Source: an uncultured Muribaculaceae bacterium
Lineage (GTDB): Bacteria > Bacteroidota > Bacteroidia > Bacteroidales > Muribaculaceae
Assembly (NCBI GenBank): GCA_947626355.1
Contig: CANQRV010000003.1
Span: 40,970 to 104,969 of the forward strand
Reading direction: 5' to 3'
DNA: 64,000 nt
Of this stretch, positions 42,705 through 51,474 are shown in pieces; the stretch's first letter is position 1; each line of letters opens with the position of its first letter. The position numbers and the translations under genes are program-made. Below the pieces are notes generated by a model. The model saw nothing but the letters and a program-made list of their open reading frames with translations. It ran no database searches and was not told where the DNA came from.

Positions 42705-43343
42705 TTAGAAAAGCCATGCGGCCGACACTGTCCAGTAGTTGTTCTTGGCTTTTATCTTCTCTACATTGCCGAAGTCGGGGTCTGCGTTTTTCAGCACTTC
42801 CTTGGCCACGTTGTTTATGCCGAAGCCGTAGCTGCCCGAGATCTGAAGGTGCTTGATCAGCTCCACGCCTATACCGATGTTCCATGCGCATTGGAATGTC
42901 TTGTCCATGATGCTCTTGTCGAGCTTGAAGGCGAAGCTGGGGCCCGTGTAGATGAAGGGCTTGAAGACGGAGCCTATCACCGGGATGCCGAACTTATACT
43001 TGATGTTGATGGGAATCTCGAGGAAGTTCTTGCCGTAGCTCATGTCGGAGTCTACCGCATCGGCCACCGGCTTGTCGAAGTCGGTGCTTATCGCGTTGTT
43101 CATGCGCGAGTAGAGAAGCGACGCGTCGAAGCAGAGGCCCACGATGGGCACCGTGAACTCCGTCATCACGCCCGCGTTCCATCCGCAGCTGTTGTCGGGC
43201 TGAAGGCTGCTTTCCACATCCGAGAAGTGGATCTTGTTGAAGTTGGCCCCGGCCTTGATGCCGAACCTGATCTGTGCCTGCGCGCCGAAAGCGCCCAGAA
43301 CGGCCACCAGCAGCAGAATTGAAATCTTTTTCATCTGGTTCAT
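42705..43343 (-). CDS. Small outer membrane beta-barrel protein, second of two
   Basis: The 212-residue protein starts with a signal peptide (MNQMKKISILLLVAVLGAFG, cut near AQA) and has the same barrel pattern as its neighbour, with IRFGIKAGANFNKIHF at the start of the mature part and a C-terminal SAAWLF. The two barrels share layout but little exact sequence. It has its own -7 element and terminator, so it is a separate transcription unit. Confidence 0.86.
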   Translation of the reverse strand: MNQMKKISILLLVAVLGAFGAQAQIRFGIKAGANFNKIHFSDVESSLQPDNSCGWNAGVMTEFTVPIVGLCFDASLLYSRMNNAISTDFDKPVADAVDSDMSYGKNFLEIPINIKYKFGIPVIGSVFKPFIYTGPSFAFKLDKSIMDKTFQCAWNIGIGVELIKHLQISGSYGFGINNVAKEVLKNADPDFGNVEKIKAKNNYWTVSAAWLF

Positions 43344-43380
43344 GTCTGTTTGTTTTAGGTGTTATAGCTTTTGTCGCGGC

Positions 43381-43388
43381 AAAGTTAA
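43381..43388 (-). promoter_or_regulatory. -7 element of the second barrel gene
   Basis: On the minus strand TAACTTTG matches TAnnTTTG, 38 bp before the ATG at 43343. The -33 region is weak. Confidence 0.55.
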
Positions 43389-43433
43389 GAATTTTTATCA
43401 ATATACGAAGCATCACATCGCGCTATTGTGATT

Positions 43434-43463
43434 TTGCGGTTAGCGGATAAAAAGCTAATTTTG
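43434..43463 (+). promoter_or_regulatory. Promoter of the MIP18-lpxH pair
   Basis: TTTG (43434-43437), an 18-bp spacer and TAATTTTG (43456-43463) resemble the consensus with a short spacer. The ATG is at 43482, so the leader is about 12 bases. Confidence 0.6.
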
Positions 43464-43481
43464 CATCAAATTATCACAGAC

Positions 43482-43841
43482 ATGGAAGAAAACAAGGATA
43501 TTACCCCGGCCCCTGTGCCGCAGACCGACGAGGAGCTCGCCATCAACGCCAAGGCCATCGAGATGCTCAAGACCGTCTACGACCCCGAGATGCCCGTCAA
43601 TGTCTACGACCTCGGCCTTATCTACGGCATCGACTACACTCCTGCCGACAAGACGCTCCACGTGGAGATGACGCTCACCGCGCCCAACTGCCCGGCGGCC
43701 GACTTCATAGTGGAGGATGTGAGGCAGAAGCTCGTCAGCATCGAGGGCCCCGAGAAGGTCGACCTCCGGCTCGTCTACGAGCCCCAGTGGAATATGGATA
43801 TGATGAGCGAGGAAGCCAGGCTCGAGCTCGGGTTTCTCTGA
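43482..43841 (+). CDS. MIP18/DUF59 family iron-sulfur cluster assembly protein
   Basis: From ATG 43482 the protein is 119 residues. MLKTVYDPEMPVNVYDLGLI and TLTAPNCPAADFIVEDV (with the conserved Cys) are the DUF59 core, as in SufT and PaaD-like proteins. A 20-residue acidic N-terminal tail precedes it. It probably helps mature Fe-S proteins such as PFOR and NqrF. Its stop shares one base with the lpxH start (TGATG), so translation is coupled. Confidence 0.9.
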   Translation: MEENKDITPAPVPQTDEELAINAKAIEMLKTVYDPEMPVNVYDLGLIYGIDYTPADKTLHVEMTLTAPNCPAADFIVEDVRQKLVSIEGPEKVDLRLVYEPQWNMDMMSEEARLELGFL

Positions 43842-44647
43842 TGAAGGCCTATTTCCTCAGCGACCTCCATCTCGGCGCCCCCTACCTCGCCTCCACCCGC
43901 GAGGCGGAGCGTCGCGTGGTGGCTTTCCTCGACCGTATAGGGCGCGACGCCGACGTGATCTATCTGCTCGGCGATGTGCTCGACTACTGGTATGAATACC
44001 GCTACGTCGTGCCCCGCGGCTTCGTGCGCTTCTTCGGCAAGCTCGCCGAGCTCGCCGACAGCGGCGTGCGTATCGTGTGGATGATCGGCAACCATGATAT
44101 ATGGATTTTCGACTATCTCCCTAAGGAGCTTGGCATCGAGGTGGTCGACGGCACTCTGACGGAGCGTATAGGCAACGCCACGTTCTTCCTCACCCACGGC
44201 GACGGGGTGGGGAAGCTGCCGCGGTCGTTCCGCTTCCTGCGCTCCCTTTTCCGGAGCCGTTTCTGCCAGTGGATGTATGGCGCCGTCAATCCGCGCTGGA
44301 CCATCCCCTTCGCCTATGCCTGGAGCGCCCACAGCCGCAAGACCGGCTACACCCCCGAGTGTCCCGACTGCCGGCTCGTCGACAATCTGCGCCGCTTCTC
44401 GCTCCAGTGGCTGAAGACCCATCCGGATATCGACTGGTTTGTCTACGGCCATGTCCACGTGTTGCTGCGCGAGCGGCTCACACCCCGGTGCGGGATGGTG
44501 ATTCTCGGGGAGTGGATCAAGACGTTCAGCTACGCCGTCTACGACGGCTCGCGGCTGTCGCTCGGCCGGTGGAGATGGAGTCCCGGCGAGGAGGGAGTCA
44601 TGGAAGAGATTCCGGCCGGAAGTCAGGCTCCGGAGGGGTGTGGATGA
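43841..44647 (+). CDS. lpxH: UDP-2,3-diacylglucosamine diphosphatase (LpxH-type metallophosphatase)
   Basis: From ATG 43841 the product is 268 residues. All calcineurin-type metal motifs are seen: SDLHLGAP, GDVLDYWYE, GNHDIW, THGDG and GHVHV. The segment around VPRGFVRFFGKLAELADSG and the middle helical cap fit LpxH relatives of Bacteroidota, which act in lipid A synthesis at the inner membrane. Another UDP-sugar or nucleotide substrate cannot be ruled out. A weak hairpin at 44677-44694 follows the stop. Confidence 0.83.
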   Translation: MKAYFLSDLHLGAPYLASTREAERRVVAFLDRIGRDADVIYLLGDVLDYWYEYRYVVPRGFVRFFGKLAELADSGVRIVWMIGNHDIWIFDYLPKELGIEVVDGTLTERIGNATFFLTHGDGVGKLPRSFRFLRSLFRSRFCQWMYGAVNPRWTIPFAYAWSAHSRKTGYTPECPDCRLVDNLRRFSLQWLKTHPDIDWFVYGHVHVLLRERLTPRCGMVILGEWIKTFSYAVYDGSRLSLGRWRWSPGEEGVMEEIPAGSQAPEGCG

Positions 44648-44717
44648 CGGATTGCGATGCAAAAGGGGCGCGATTTATATGTTTAAAAACATATTTCTGA
44701 CATTTTTCCATAAAACA

Positions 44718-44749
44718 TTTGGTCAGTTGGCCGGAAGTGGCTACCTTTG
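44718..44749 (+). promoter_or_regulatory. Consensus promoter with no gene downstream on its strand
   Basis: TTTG (44718-44721), 20 bp and TACCTTTG (44742-44749) match the Bacteroidota promoter exactly. The transcript would start near 44756 and meet a terminator before the convergent ATPase gene. Confidence 0.82.
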
Positions 44750-44755
44750 CATCAA

Positions 44756-44846
44756 ACCTATAAACAATCTTTTTTACCTTAAGATTTTTTACCTGTAGAA
44801 ACTTATCAAAAGGGTGCGACCGTGGCGGTTATCACCCTTTTATTTT
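44756..44846 (+). ncRNA. Candidate small RNA of about 90 nt
   Basis: The transcript predicted from the promoter at 44718-44749 ends at the hairpin near 44841 plus its T tail. It contains two short stem-loops: AATCTT/AAGATT at 44766-44786 and the terminator stem. No start codon with a reasonable reading frame is present. I do not recognise an Rfam family; it could also be a leader whose gene was lost. Confidence 0.5.
44808..44846 (+). terminator. Terminator of the candidate small RNA
   Basis: AAAAGGGTG (44808-44816) pairs with CACCCTTTT (44833-44841), with an inner ACCG/CGGT stem, then ATTTTTATC. The A-rich left side means it could also end the convergent ATPase transcript. Confidence 0.78.
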
Positions 44847-44889
44847 TATCCCCTTTCCTCGACAGGCAGCTGCATGCCCCGTAAGAGAC

Positions 44890-46203
44890 TCAGTCTCCCA
44901 TATCCTCAAGCGACAGCTCCACATATTCGATATGCCATCCCTTGCGTTTAGATGCAATGTTGCGTGATTTCTCCTCCAGACCGTGGAGGTCTATCCTCCG
45001 GGGATTCCTCTTCACCTCTCCGATCACTATCTCGCGCTCAACCTCGTTGACGGCTACAAGGTCTATCTCATTGCTGCCGTCCTTCTCCCAGTAATTGGTG
45101 ACGATGTTGTAGAGCCCTGTCTCCCTGTACATCTGGCGGAAATAACGTTCCAGAATCCATCCGGAGAAGGTGGAATAATCGGCCGATACTTTCTCGCGCA
45201 CATAGCCGAGATTGCCGATCTCGACGGCACTTCTGTATCTGTAGACGAATCGGAACCAGAAATTCAGGAAATTGTCCTTAATGCCGTAACGCACGTTGCG
45301 ACTGTTCTCGCTTGCGAGATATGGTCGGTAGCGGTAGACGAGATCATAGGTGTTCTCCAGCTTATCCAGATAGCCCCCGGCCTCTATTCCCGTGTACGAC
45401 TTGATTTCTCCCCTCTCGTTGAATCCCCCGGCTATCGACGAGAGTATGGAGAAATAGTTGCCGTAGTCCTTTCCGAACTCGTCGGAGAGCAGTTCCTTGC
45501 CCTCCTCTATGAAATACGAGCCGAACGAGAGGACGGCATTCAGGATGCTATCCCTGGTGAACGCCTTCCGCATATATAGCTGCTCCACATACTTGGCCAC
45601 CCCGCCGGTGATCATGTACATCGCGAGCAGGTCGTCGGGAGAGTAGCCGGGATTGTTGTCGCGCATTATTTCCCTGAGTGTCGACAAGGGGAACGTACGG
45701 AGGCGGATGCGTGATGTCGCCCGTCCGTAGAGCGGCTCCTTGCGGTCGTCGAATATCTTTGTCATCATCGAATACAGCGAGCCGCATACGATGAGGTTGA
45801 TCCGTGCCTCATCCTTATTGCTGTCCCATATATTCTGCATGTCGCTGAAGAAGGTTTCGTTGACGTATTTGAAGTTCTGGAATTCGTCGAATACGAGAGT
45901 GATTTGGCGTCGTTTCGCTATCTGCATCACGGCGCCGAAGAGTCGGCCCATGTCTGTGAAGTCGCCGATGTCCTCGCCCAAGGTGTGGCGTATGGTGTCG
46001 GCGAGCTCCTGACACAGTAGCGCCTCGCTTTTGCGGGCTACGAAGAAATACACCATCTCCGAGGCGCCGTAAGCGTGTTTTATGAGTGTTGTCTTTCCGA
46101 TGCGCCGGCGCCCGGTGATGACCGTCATCTGCGCGTATTCGTGCGACGTCTCTTCTATACGCCGCAGTGTCTCCGTCTCTATCTCCCTGTCGTAGAATTT
46201 CAT
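44890..46203 (-). CDS. DUF234-type AAA ATPase with C-terminal nuclease-like domain
   Basis: The 437-residue protein has Walker A GRRRIGKTTLI near residues 31-41, Walker B LVFDEFQNF near 103-111, a winged-helix region around residues 250-290, and a C-terminal part with NEIDLVAVNE then IVIGEVKRN, a PD-(D/E)xK-like arrangement. This is the archaeal-type ATPase/DUF234 family, common in Bacteroidales and often in many copies per genome. Function is unknown; defence or mobile-element roles are suspected in general. It stands alone behind a consensus promoter with a large dyad. Confidence 0.88.
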   Translation of the reverse strand: MKFYDREIETETLRRIEETSHEYAQMTVITGRRRIGKTTLIKHAYGASEMVYFFVARKSEALLCQELADTIRHTLGEDIGDFTDMGRLFGAVMQIAKRRQITLVFDEFQNFKYVNETFFSDMQNIWDSNKDEARINLIVCGSLYSMMTKIFDDRKEPLYGRATSRIRLRTFPLSTLREIMRDNNPGYSPDDLLAMYMITGGVAKYVEQLYMRKAFTRDSILNAVLSFGSYFIEEGKELLSDEFGKDYGNYFSILSSIAGGFNERGEIKSYTGIEAGGYLDKLENTYDLVYRYRPYLASENSRNVRYGIKDNFLNFWFRFVYRYRSAVEIGNLGYVREKVSADYSTFSGWILERYFRQMYRETGLYNIVTNYWEKDGSNEIDLVAVNEVEREIVIGEVKRNPRRIDLHGLEEKSRNIASKRKGWHIEYVELSLEDMGD

Positions 46204-46208
46204 TATAA

Positions 46209-46239
46209 TGCAACGGCCGTTACAGTAACCGCTGTTGCA
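46209..46239. promoter_or_regulatory. 31-bp imperfect palindrome between promoter and ATPase start
   Basis: The arms TGCAACGGCCGTTAC and GTAACCGCTGTTGCA mirror each other around 46224 with three mismatched pairs. It touches the -7 element and ends 6 bp before the ATG, where a bound protein would block transcription or an RNA hairpin would hide the start. Confidence 0.6.
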
Positions 46240-46269
46240 AAAATAGCCATTTCTTCCGATTCCACCAAA
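46238..46269 (-). promoter_or_regulatory. Promoter of the DUF234-type ATPase
   Basis: On the minus strand TTTG (46269-46266), 20 bp and TATTTTTG (46245-46238) fit the consensus exactly, 35 bp before the start codon. Confidence 0.82.
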
Positions 46270-46377
46270 TAATCACCGCCATGCCTCGCTATGCCGCCTG
46301 CATCCGCCGATTGCCATGGTCAGCGCCAGCATGATCAGCAATATCCAATGCCCCCTACGCTTCATAGCCCGCGGGAG

Positions 46378-46566
46378 TTATTTGTTCCAGCGGCGGCGCA
46401 GCGCGAAATAGCTGCCGGCGATCAACAGCAGCTCGACAGCCACGGTGGAGAAAAACCGGAAATATTCCCCTTTCCGGAGCAGGTCGACGCCGAATATGGC
46501 CGTCATCGCGATGAAATAGATCATCAGCAGCGACGGGATGAGGATGTAGCGTTTCGGCGGCTTCAT
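46378..46566 (-). CDS. Small membrane protein of two hydrophobic segments
   Basis: The 62-residue protein has two predicted membrane helices (ILIPSLLMIYFIAMTAIFGV and FSTVAVELLLIAGSYFAL) with a Lys/Arg-rich start (MKPPKRY) and end (RRRWNK). Its start overlaps the exonuclease stop by 4 bp, so it is real and co-translated. I do not recognise a named family; the role is unknown. Confidence 0.72.
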   Translation of the reverse strand: MKPPKRYILIPSLLMIYFIAMTAIFGVDLLRKGEYFRFFSTVAVELLLIAGSYFALRRRWNK

Positions 46567-47237
46567 GGCTGCATGTCGTTTACGTCAGATGTCTCCGCTT
46601 CTTCCTGGGGATATACCTTATATTGCGAGGCCTCCGGATCGAAATTGCCCGACTCCAGCTCTCGGAATATCTCGATGCAGGCCAGGGCGTCGAGCGCCGC
46701 ATAGGCCTGCTGGTTGCTCGTCAGCGAGTCGGCCTCCCAGTTGGTGAGGCGCTGACCCTTCGAGATGCGGCGTCCGAAGATTATGGCGTAGATGCGTGCG
46801 AGGCTGTTGTCGGCGATGCGGTAGGCCTTCACATACTGCTGGAGGTCGATGAATCCTTTCGGCTCGATCTTGGAGAGCATGTTGAGGTTGTGGAAGTCGT
46901 CGTGGATCGAGAGGCCGATCTTCAGTATGCTGTCATCTTCAAGCAGCTGTTTGATGCCGGGAGTGAGTCCGATACGGTTGAGCCGGATGAGGTAGCATGT
47001 GGAGCCAGTGGAGAGCTGCAGCAGCGCCACGGTGTTGGTGTGACCTTTACGGAAACTCGGACGTGTCTCCGTGTCAAAACCCACGACGCCCGATTGCTCG
47101 AGGTCGCGGAGCGCTTCTGCAAGTCCGTCTTCATTGTCTATCACTCTGATATTGCCATGATAACAGGCCGGAGGCAATGAAGCGAGTGCCTCTTTGGTTA
47201 TCGATAACTGATAGACCGGTGTCTGGTGTTGTTTCAT
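46563..47237 (-). CDS. 3'-5' exonuclease (DnaQ/RNase D-like DEDD fold)
   Basis: From ATG 47237 the product is 224 residues. The DEDD motifs are VVGFDTETRPSFRKG (motif I), IGLSIHDDFHNLNM (motif II) and the YAALDALACIEIFREL block (motif III, DEDDy-type Tyr). It resembles the exonuclease domain of RNase D and Werner helicase without helper domains, and may act on RNA or DNA. GGAG lies 9 bp before this ATG; the frame can extend to 47282. Confidence 0.9.
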   Translation of the reverse strand: MKQHQTPVYQLSITKEALASLPPACYHGNIRVIDNEDGLAEALRDLEQSGVVGFDTETRPSFRKGHTNTVALLQLSTGSTCYLIRLNRIGLTPGIKQLLEDDSILKIGLSIHDDFHNLNMLSKIEPKGFIDLQQYVKAYRIADNSLARIYAIIFGRRISKGQRLTNWEADSLTSNQQAYAALDALACIEIFRELESGNFDPEASQYKVYPQEEAETSDVNDMQP

Positions 47238-47325
47238 GTGTGCTCCACTGATGGGCAGGCCCATCATTCTGTTGATTGTCAATCTGCAGGCGGGTCAATG
47301 ATGTCTTCTGTAGATATTCCGACTG

Positions 47326-47333
47326 CAAATTTA
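47326..47333 (-). promoter_or_regulatory. -7 element for the exonuclease gene
   Basis: On the minus strand TAAATTTG matches TAnnTTTG, 89 bp before ATG 47237. No clear TTTG -33 element is present. Confidence 0.4.
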
Positions 47334-47407
47334 ACTAAAATTCAGCTTTTACGCCATATTTTGCTCCATTTTATTTTAATCTCGGGCGTAGGGAGCGGCG
47401 CCGCGCC

Positions 47408-48055
47408 TCAGAAGCCGGTCGGCATCTCGAGATAGCGGGCGTCGGGGAAATGGCGGCCGAGCCATCCTCTGAGGTAGTGTCGCGTGTCGCCGCAGATGAT
47501 GCTGTCGGCGTCGAAATGGGGATTGTAGACGAGAGCGAAGAGCTCTATGCCGTAGTCCTTGATGGCGCGGAGGGTGAGCAGGGTGGTGCTGATCGAGCCG
47601 AGCTGGCCGGTGGTGACCACTACTGCCGGCAGCTTCCTCTCGGCGATATAGTCGATTGTGAGGTAGTCGCCCTCGAGCGGCACCATGATGCCTCCGGCCC
47701 CCTCGATGAGCACATGGTCATATTTGGCGGCGAGCACCTTGGTGGCCTCCGTGGCGAGTGTCAGGTCGAGGGTTCTGGAGTCGAGCGCTGCGGCGAGATG
47801 CGGCGAGGCCGGATAGCTGAATATTATAGGCGCCGTGATATGCATCAGGTCTTCCGGCGTAGGCTCGATGCCCATCAGCCGGCGGTGGGTGGCTATGTCC
47901 TCGCTGAATTCATGGCAGCCTGTCTGGATAAACTTCTGGGTGGTCACCGACTCTCCGGTCTTCATGATCTCCAGGGCGAGCCACGCCGTGGCGTAGCTCT
48001 TGCCGATGTCGGTGCCGATGCCGGTGACGAATAGGGTCTGTGGATACTGTGTCAT
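47408..48055 (-). CDS. bioD: Dethiobiotin synthase
   Basis: The 215-residue protein has the P-loop GIGTDIGKSYATAWL near residues 12-26 (the family consensus is GTDTxVGKT), KFIQTGC, EGAGGIMVPL and VVTTGQLGSISTTLLT. It closes the ureido ring of DAPA with CO2 and ATP. The gene is about 8 kb from bioA/bioF/bioGC and reads on the same strand, so the biotin genes are split. It lies after glyA, separated from it by a terminator. Confidence 0.94.
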   Translation of the reverse strand: MTQYPQTLFVTGIGTDIGKSYATAWLALEIMKTGESVTTQKFIQTGCHEFSEDIATHRRLMGIEPTPEDLMHITAPIIFSYPASPHLAAALDSRTLDLTLATEATKVLAAKYDHVLIEGAGGIMVPLEGDYLTIDYIAERKLPAVVVTTGQLGSISTTLLTLRAIKDYGIELFALVYNPHFDADSIICGDTRHYLRGWLGRHFPDARYLEMPTGF

Positions 48056-48068
48056 TGTCTTGATGGTT

Positions 48069-48104
48069 TAAAAACGTTCCGCCGCCCCGGGAAGGGCGGC
48101 GGAA
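48069..48104 (-). terminator. Terminator after glyA
   Basis: On the minus strand TTCCGCCGCCC and its complement (48078-48104) form a GC-rich stem, followed by CGTTTTTAAA. It separates glyA from bioD. Confidence 0.82.
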
Positions 48105-48129
48105 TACTGTCGCGTCCCGAGGGAATGCC

Positions 48130-49410
48130 TTACCAGGCAAACATGGGATATTCGTTCATGATGTCGTTGACCTCACGGCGCACCTTTGCGATCTCCTCCT
48201 CGTTGTCGGCGTTGCTGAGCACGCGGTCGATGAGGTTGGCGATGGTCTCCATGAGCTCCTCCTTGGCGCCGCGTGTGGTGATGGCGGCGGTGCCGAAGCG
48301 GAGGCCGGAGGTGAGGAACGGACTACGGCTGTCGTAGGGCACCATGTTTTTGTTGGCCGTGATGTCAGCCTCCACGAGCACGCGCTCTGCCTTCTTGCCG
48401 CTCATGTCGGGGAACTTCGGGCGAAGGTCTACGAGCATGCAGTGGTTGTCGGTGCCGTCGGAGATGATCTTGTAGCCGCGTGCGATGAGGGCCTTGGCCA
48501 GGGCGTCGGCGTTTCTCTTCACCTGGAGGGCATAGTCTTTCCACTCGGGCTGAAGGGCCTCGCCGAAGGCCACTGCCTTTGCTGCGATCACGTGTTCGAG
48601 CGGGCCGCCCTGCACACCGGGGAAGACGGCGCTGTCGAGCAGGGCCGACATCTTCTTGATCTCGCCCTTCGGGGTCTTCTTGCCCCAGGGGTTGTCGAAG
48701 TCCTTGCCCATCAGGATGATGCCGCCGCGCGGGCCGCGGAGCGTCTTGTGGGTGGTGGAGGTGACGATGTGGGCGTATTTCACGGGATTCTCGAGAAGGC
48801 CGGCGGCGATGAGGCCTGCGGGGTGGGCCATGTCGACCATGAAGATGGCGCCGATCTCATCGGCGAGCCTGCGGATGCGGGCGTAGTCCCATTCGCGGCT
48901 GTAGGCGCTGGCGCCGGCGATGATCAGTTTCGGACGCTCCTTGCGGGCCTTCTCCTCCATCTCCTCGTAGTTGACGCGGCCTGTGGCGGCATCTACGGTG
49001 TAGCTGATGGGGCGGAACATGAGGCCGGAGAAGTTGACGGGACTGCCGTGGCTGAGGTGTCCGCCGTGGCTGAGGTCCATGCCCATGAAGGTGTCGCCCG
49101 GCTGGAGGCAGGCCATGAAGACGGCCATGTTGGCCTGGGCGCCGCTGTGGGGCTGCACGTTGGCCCATTCGGCTCCGAAGAGCTTCTTCACCCTCTCGAT
49201 GGCGAGGTTCTCAACCTCGTCCACTACCTGGCAGCCGCCGTAGTAGCGGTGGGCCGGATAGCCTTCGGCGTATTTGTTGGTCAGACACGAACCCATGGCA
49301 CGCATCACCTCGTCGCTCACGAAGTTCTCGCTGGCGATGAGCTCCATGCCGCGGCGCTGGCGAAGGTGCTCGCGGTCGATCATCTCGAAAACCTTATTGT
49401 CTCTCTGCAT
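48130..49410 (-). CDS. glyA: Serine hydroxymethyltransferase
   Basis: The 426-residue enzyme shows [44 protein letters not shown] and the PLP Lys222 in [14 protein letters not shown]. It makes glycine and methylene-tetrahydrofolate from serine in the cytosol. It has its own consensus promoter just past nqrF and its own terminator. Confidence 0.97.
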   Translation of the reverse strand: MQRDNKVFEMIDREHLRQRRGMELIASENFVSDEVMRAMGSCLTNKYAEGYPAHRYYGGCQVVDEVENLAIERVKKLFGAEWANVQPHSGAQANMAVFMACLQPGDTFMGMDLSHGGHLSHGSPVNFSGLMFRPISYTVDAATGRVNYEEMEEKARKERPKLIIAGASAYSREWDYARIRRLADEIGAIFMVDMAHPAGLIAAGLLENPVKYAHIVTSTTHKTLRGPRGGIILMGKDFDNPWGKKTPKGEIKKMSALLDSAVFPGVQGGPLEHVIAAKAVAFGEALQPEWKDYALQVKRNADALAKALIARGYKIISDGTDNHCMLVDLRPKFPDMSGKKAERVLVEADITANKNMVPYDSRSPFLTSGLRFGTAAITTRGAKEELMETIANLIDRVLSNADNEEEIAKVRREVNDIMNEYPMFAW

Positions 49411-49472
49411 TTTCTGGTTGGTATTGGTTGTTGATTCAGGTTAGCTTAATCCATTGATGTGATTACACGCTG

Positions 49473-49504
49473 CAAAGGTAGCTTCTTGGCGCGTAATATC
49501 CAAA
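49473..49504 (-). promoter_or_regulatory. Promoter of glyA
   Basis: On the minus strand TTTG (49504-49501), 20 bp and TACCTTTG (49480-49473) match the consensus exactly, 62 bp before the start and only 3 bp from the nqrF stop. Confidence 0.88.
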
Positions 49505-49506
49505 TT

Positions 49507-50799
49507 TTAGCCTCCGAAGTTGTCGTAATGTATCGATTCGGGCTCCACGCCGAGATTATACAGCATGTTGTTGACCGCATTGCTCATCGGGCCGGGGCCG
49601 CACATGTAATACTCGATATCCTCGGGTGCCTCGTGGTCTTTCAGATAGTTCTCATACATCACCTGATGCACGAAGCCCGGCGTATAGGCCACGCCGGCGG
49701 CGTCGGCCGCGGGGTCGGGGCGGTCGAGCGCCAGATGGAACCTGAAGTTGGGGAAGTCTTTCTCAAGCTGCAGGAAGTCGTCGAGATAGAACACCTCGTT
49801 GAGCGCCCTGGCGCCGTAGAAATAGTGCATCTTGCGGTCGGTGGTGTGGAGGGTCTTGGTCATCCACATGATCTGCGCGCGTAGCGGGGCCATGCCGGCG
49901 CCCCCGCCCACCCATATCATCTCGGCCTTCGAGTCGACGATCGGATGGAAGTCGCCGTAGGGGCCGCTCATCATCACCTTGTCGCCCGGCTTGAGCGAGA
50001 AGATATACGAGGAGGCGATGCCCGGCATCACGTCCTGGAATCCGACCTGGGGCTTCGGCTTGAACGGGGGAGTGGCGATCCTCACGGTCAGCATGATGCG
50101 GTCGCCCTCCTCGGGATAGTTGGCCATGGAGTAGGCCCTGACGGTCTCCTCCGTGTTTTTCGCCTTGAGGCCAAAGAGGCCGAACTTCTGCCATGCCGGC
50201 AGGTATTCCTCGCCGATGAGGCTCTTGTCGATGTCGCCGTCGTAGGTCATCTCGTACTTCGGTATCCTGATCTGGGCGTAGGAGCCGGGGATGAAGTTCA
50301 TGTGCTCGCCGGGGGGAAGCTGCACTATGAATTCCTTGATGAAGGTGGCCACGTTGCGGTTGGAGATCACCTCGCACTCCCATTCCTTGACGTCGAGGGC
50401 CGACTCGGAGACCTTGATCTCCATATCCGACTTCACCTTCACCTGGCAGCCGAGGCGCCAGTGGTCCTTGATCTGACGACGGGTGAAGTGCACTGCCTCG
50501 GTGGGCAGCATGTCGCCGCCTCCCTCCACCACCTGCACCTTACACTGGCCGCAGCTTCCCTTGCCGCCGCAGGCCGACGACAGATGCACGCCGCCGTCGG
50601 CGAGCGTGGCCAGCAGCGACTTGCCGCTCTGCGCCTCCACCGTCTTCCGGCCGCCGTTGATTGTTATCGTCACATCACCCGAAGCCACAAGAAGCTTCTT
50701 CGCTATCAGCAGCACGATCACCAGCACCAGCACTATGATGAAGAAGGTGAGTGCCGCCACCAATACCGTGTTCCAGGCTATCATATTGAGAATATTCAT
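49507..50799 (-). CDS. nqrF: Na+-translocating NADH:quinone reductase subunit F
   Basis: The 430-residue protein begins with one membrane helix, then a [2Fe-2S] domain with Cys77, Cys83 and Cys86 (SACGGKGSCGQCKVQV) and a fourth Cys in LGCQVKV. A FAD domain (VRAYSMANYPEEGDR) and NADH domain (WVGGGAGMAPLRAQI, and YYMCGPGPMSNAV) follow. It is the electron entry point, passing electrons from NADH to the rest of the pump. It is the last gene of nqrABCDEF. Confidence 0.96.
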   Translation of the reverse strand: MNILNMIAWNTVLVAALTFFIIVLVLVIVLLIAKKLLVASGDVTITINGGRKTVEAQSGKSLLATLADGGVHLSSACGGKGSCGQCKVQVVEGGGDMLPTEAVHFTRRQIKDHWRLGCQVKVKSDMEIKVSESALDVKEWECEVISNRNVATFIKEFIVQLPPGEHMNFIPGSYAQIRIPKYEMTYDGDIDKSLIGEEYLPAWQKFGLFGLKAKNTEETVRAYSMANYPEEGDRIMLTVRIATPPFKPKPQVGFQDVMPGIASSYIFSLKPGDKVMMSGPYGDFHPIVDSKAEMIWVGGGAGMAPLRAQIMWMTKTLHTTDRKMHYFYGARALNEVFYLDDFLQLEKDFPNFRFHLALDRPDPAADAAGVAYTPGFVHQVMYENYLKDHEAPEDIEYYMCGPGPMSNAVNNMLYNLGVEPESIHYDNFGG

Positions 50800-50814
50800 T
50801 GTCGTGGCTTGGTT

Positions 50815-51429
50815 TTAGAGTTTTATTCCTAAGAAGCTCATGAAGGCTATGCCCATGAGCCCCGTGATGATGAATGTGATGCCGATGCCGCGCAGCGGCG
50901 CTGGGATCTGGTTGTAGGCCAGACGCTCGCGTATGGCCGCCAGGCAGGTGATCGCCAGCATCCATCCGATGCCGGAGCCCGCGCCGTAGACGGTGGCCGT
51001 CCAGGCGTTGCTGAAGTCGCGCTGCTGCATGAAGAGCACGGCGCCGAGGATCGCGCAGTTCACGGCGATCAGCGGCAGGAAGATGCCCAGCGAGTTATAG
51101 AGCGACGGAGAGTATTTCTCGATCGCCATCTCGAGAATCTGCACCAGCGCCGCGATCACGGCTATGAACATGATCAGCCCCAGGAAGCTGAGGTCGGCGT
51201 CGGCGTATTCCTGCCCCAGCCATGTAAGCGCTCCCGGCTTCAGCAGGTATTCGTTGATGGTCCACGTCACGGGCAGCGCGATGATGAGCACGAAGCTCAC
51301 GGCGATTCCCAGTCCGAACGCCGTCTTCACATTCTTCGACACCGCCAGAAACGAGCACATGCCCAGAAAGTAGGCGAATATCATGTTGTCGACAAATATC
51401 GACCTGATAAACAAATTAAGGTTTTCCAT
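50815..51429 (-). CDS. nqrE: Na+-translocating NADH:quinone reductase subunit E
   Basis: The 204-residue membrane protein has six hydrophobic segments and matches NqrE/RnfA, with [20 protein letters not shown] near the start (a Cys that coordinates the membrane Fe centre) and [17 protein letters not shown]. It pairs with NqrD in the inner membrane. The neighbours nqrD and nqrF fix the assignment over rnfA. Confidence 0.95.
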   Translation of the reverse strand: MENLNLFIRSIFVDNMIFAYFLGMCSFLAVSKNVKTAFGLGIAVSFVLIIALPVTWTINEYLLKPGALTWLGQEYADADLSFLGLIMFIAVIAALVQILEMAIEKYSPSLYNSLGIFLPLIAVNCAILGAVLFMQQRDFSNAWTATVYGAGSGIGWMLAITCLAAIRERLAYNQIPAPLRGIGITFIITGLMGIAFMSFLGIKL

Positions 51430-51474
51430 TTTCGTAGTGTGGAATTATTGTCGGTTGTATCTATCGGCTCCCTC

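Noticed and set aside
44677..44694. ATATGTTT/AAACATAT palindrome as terminator of lpxH
   Set aside because: The stem is AT-only and the tail is poor in T; it may be no more than AT-rich spacer before the next promoter.
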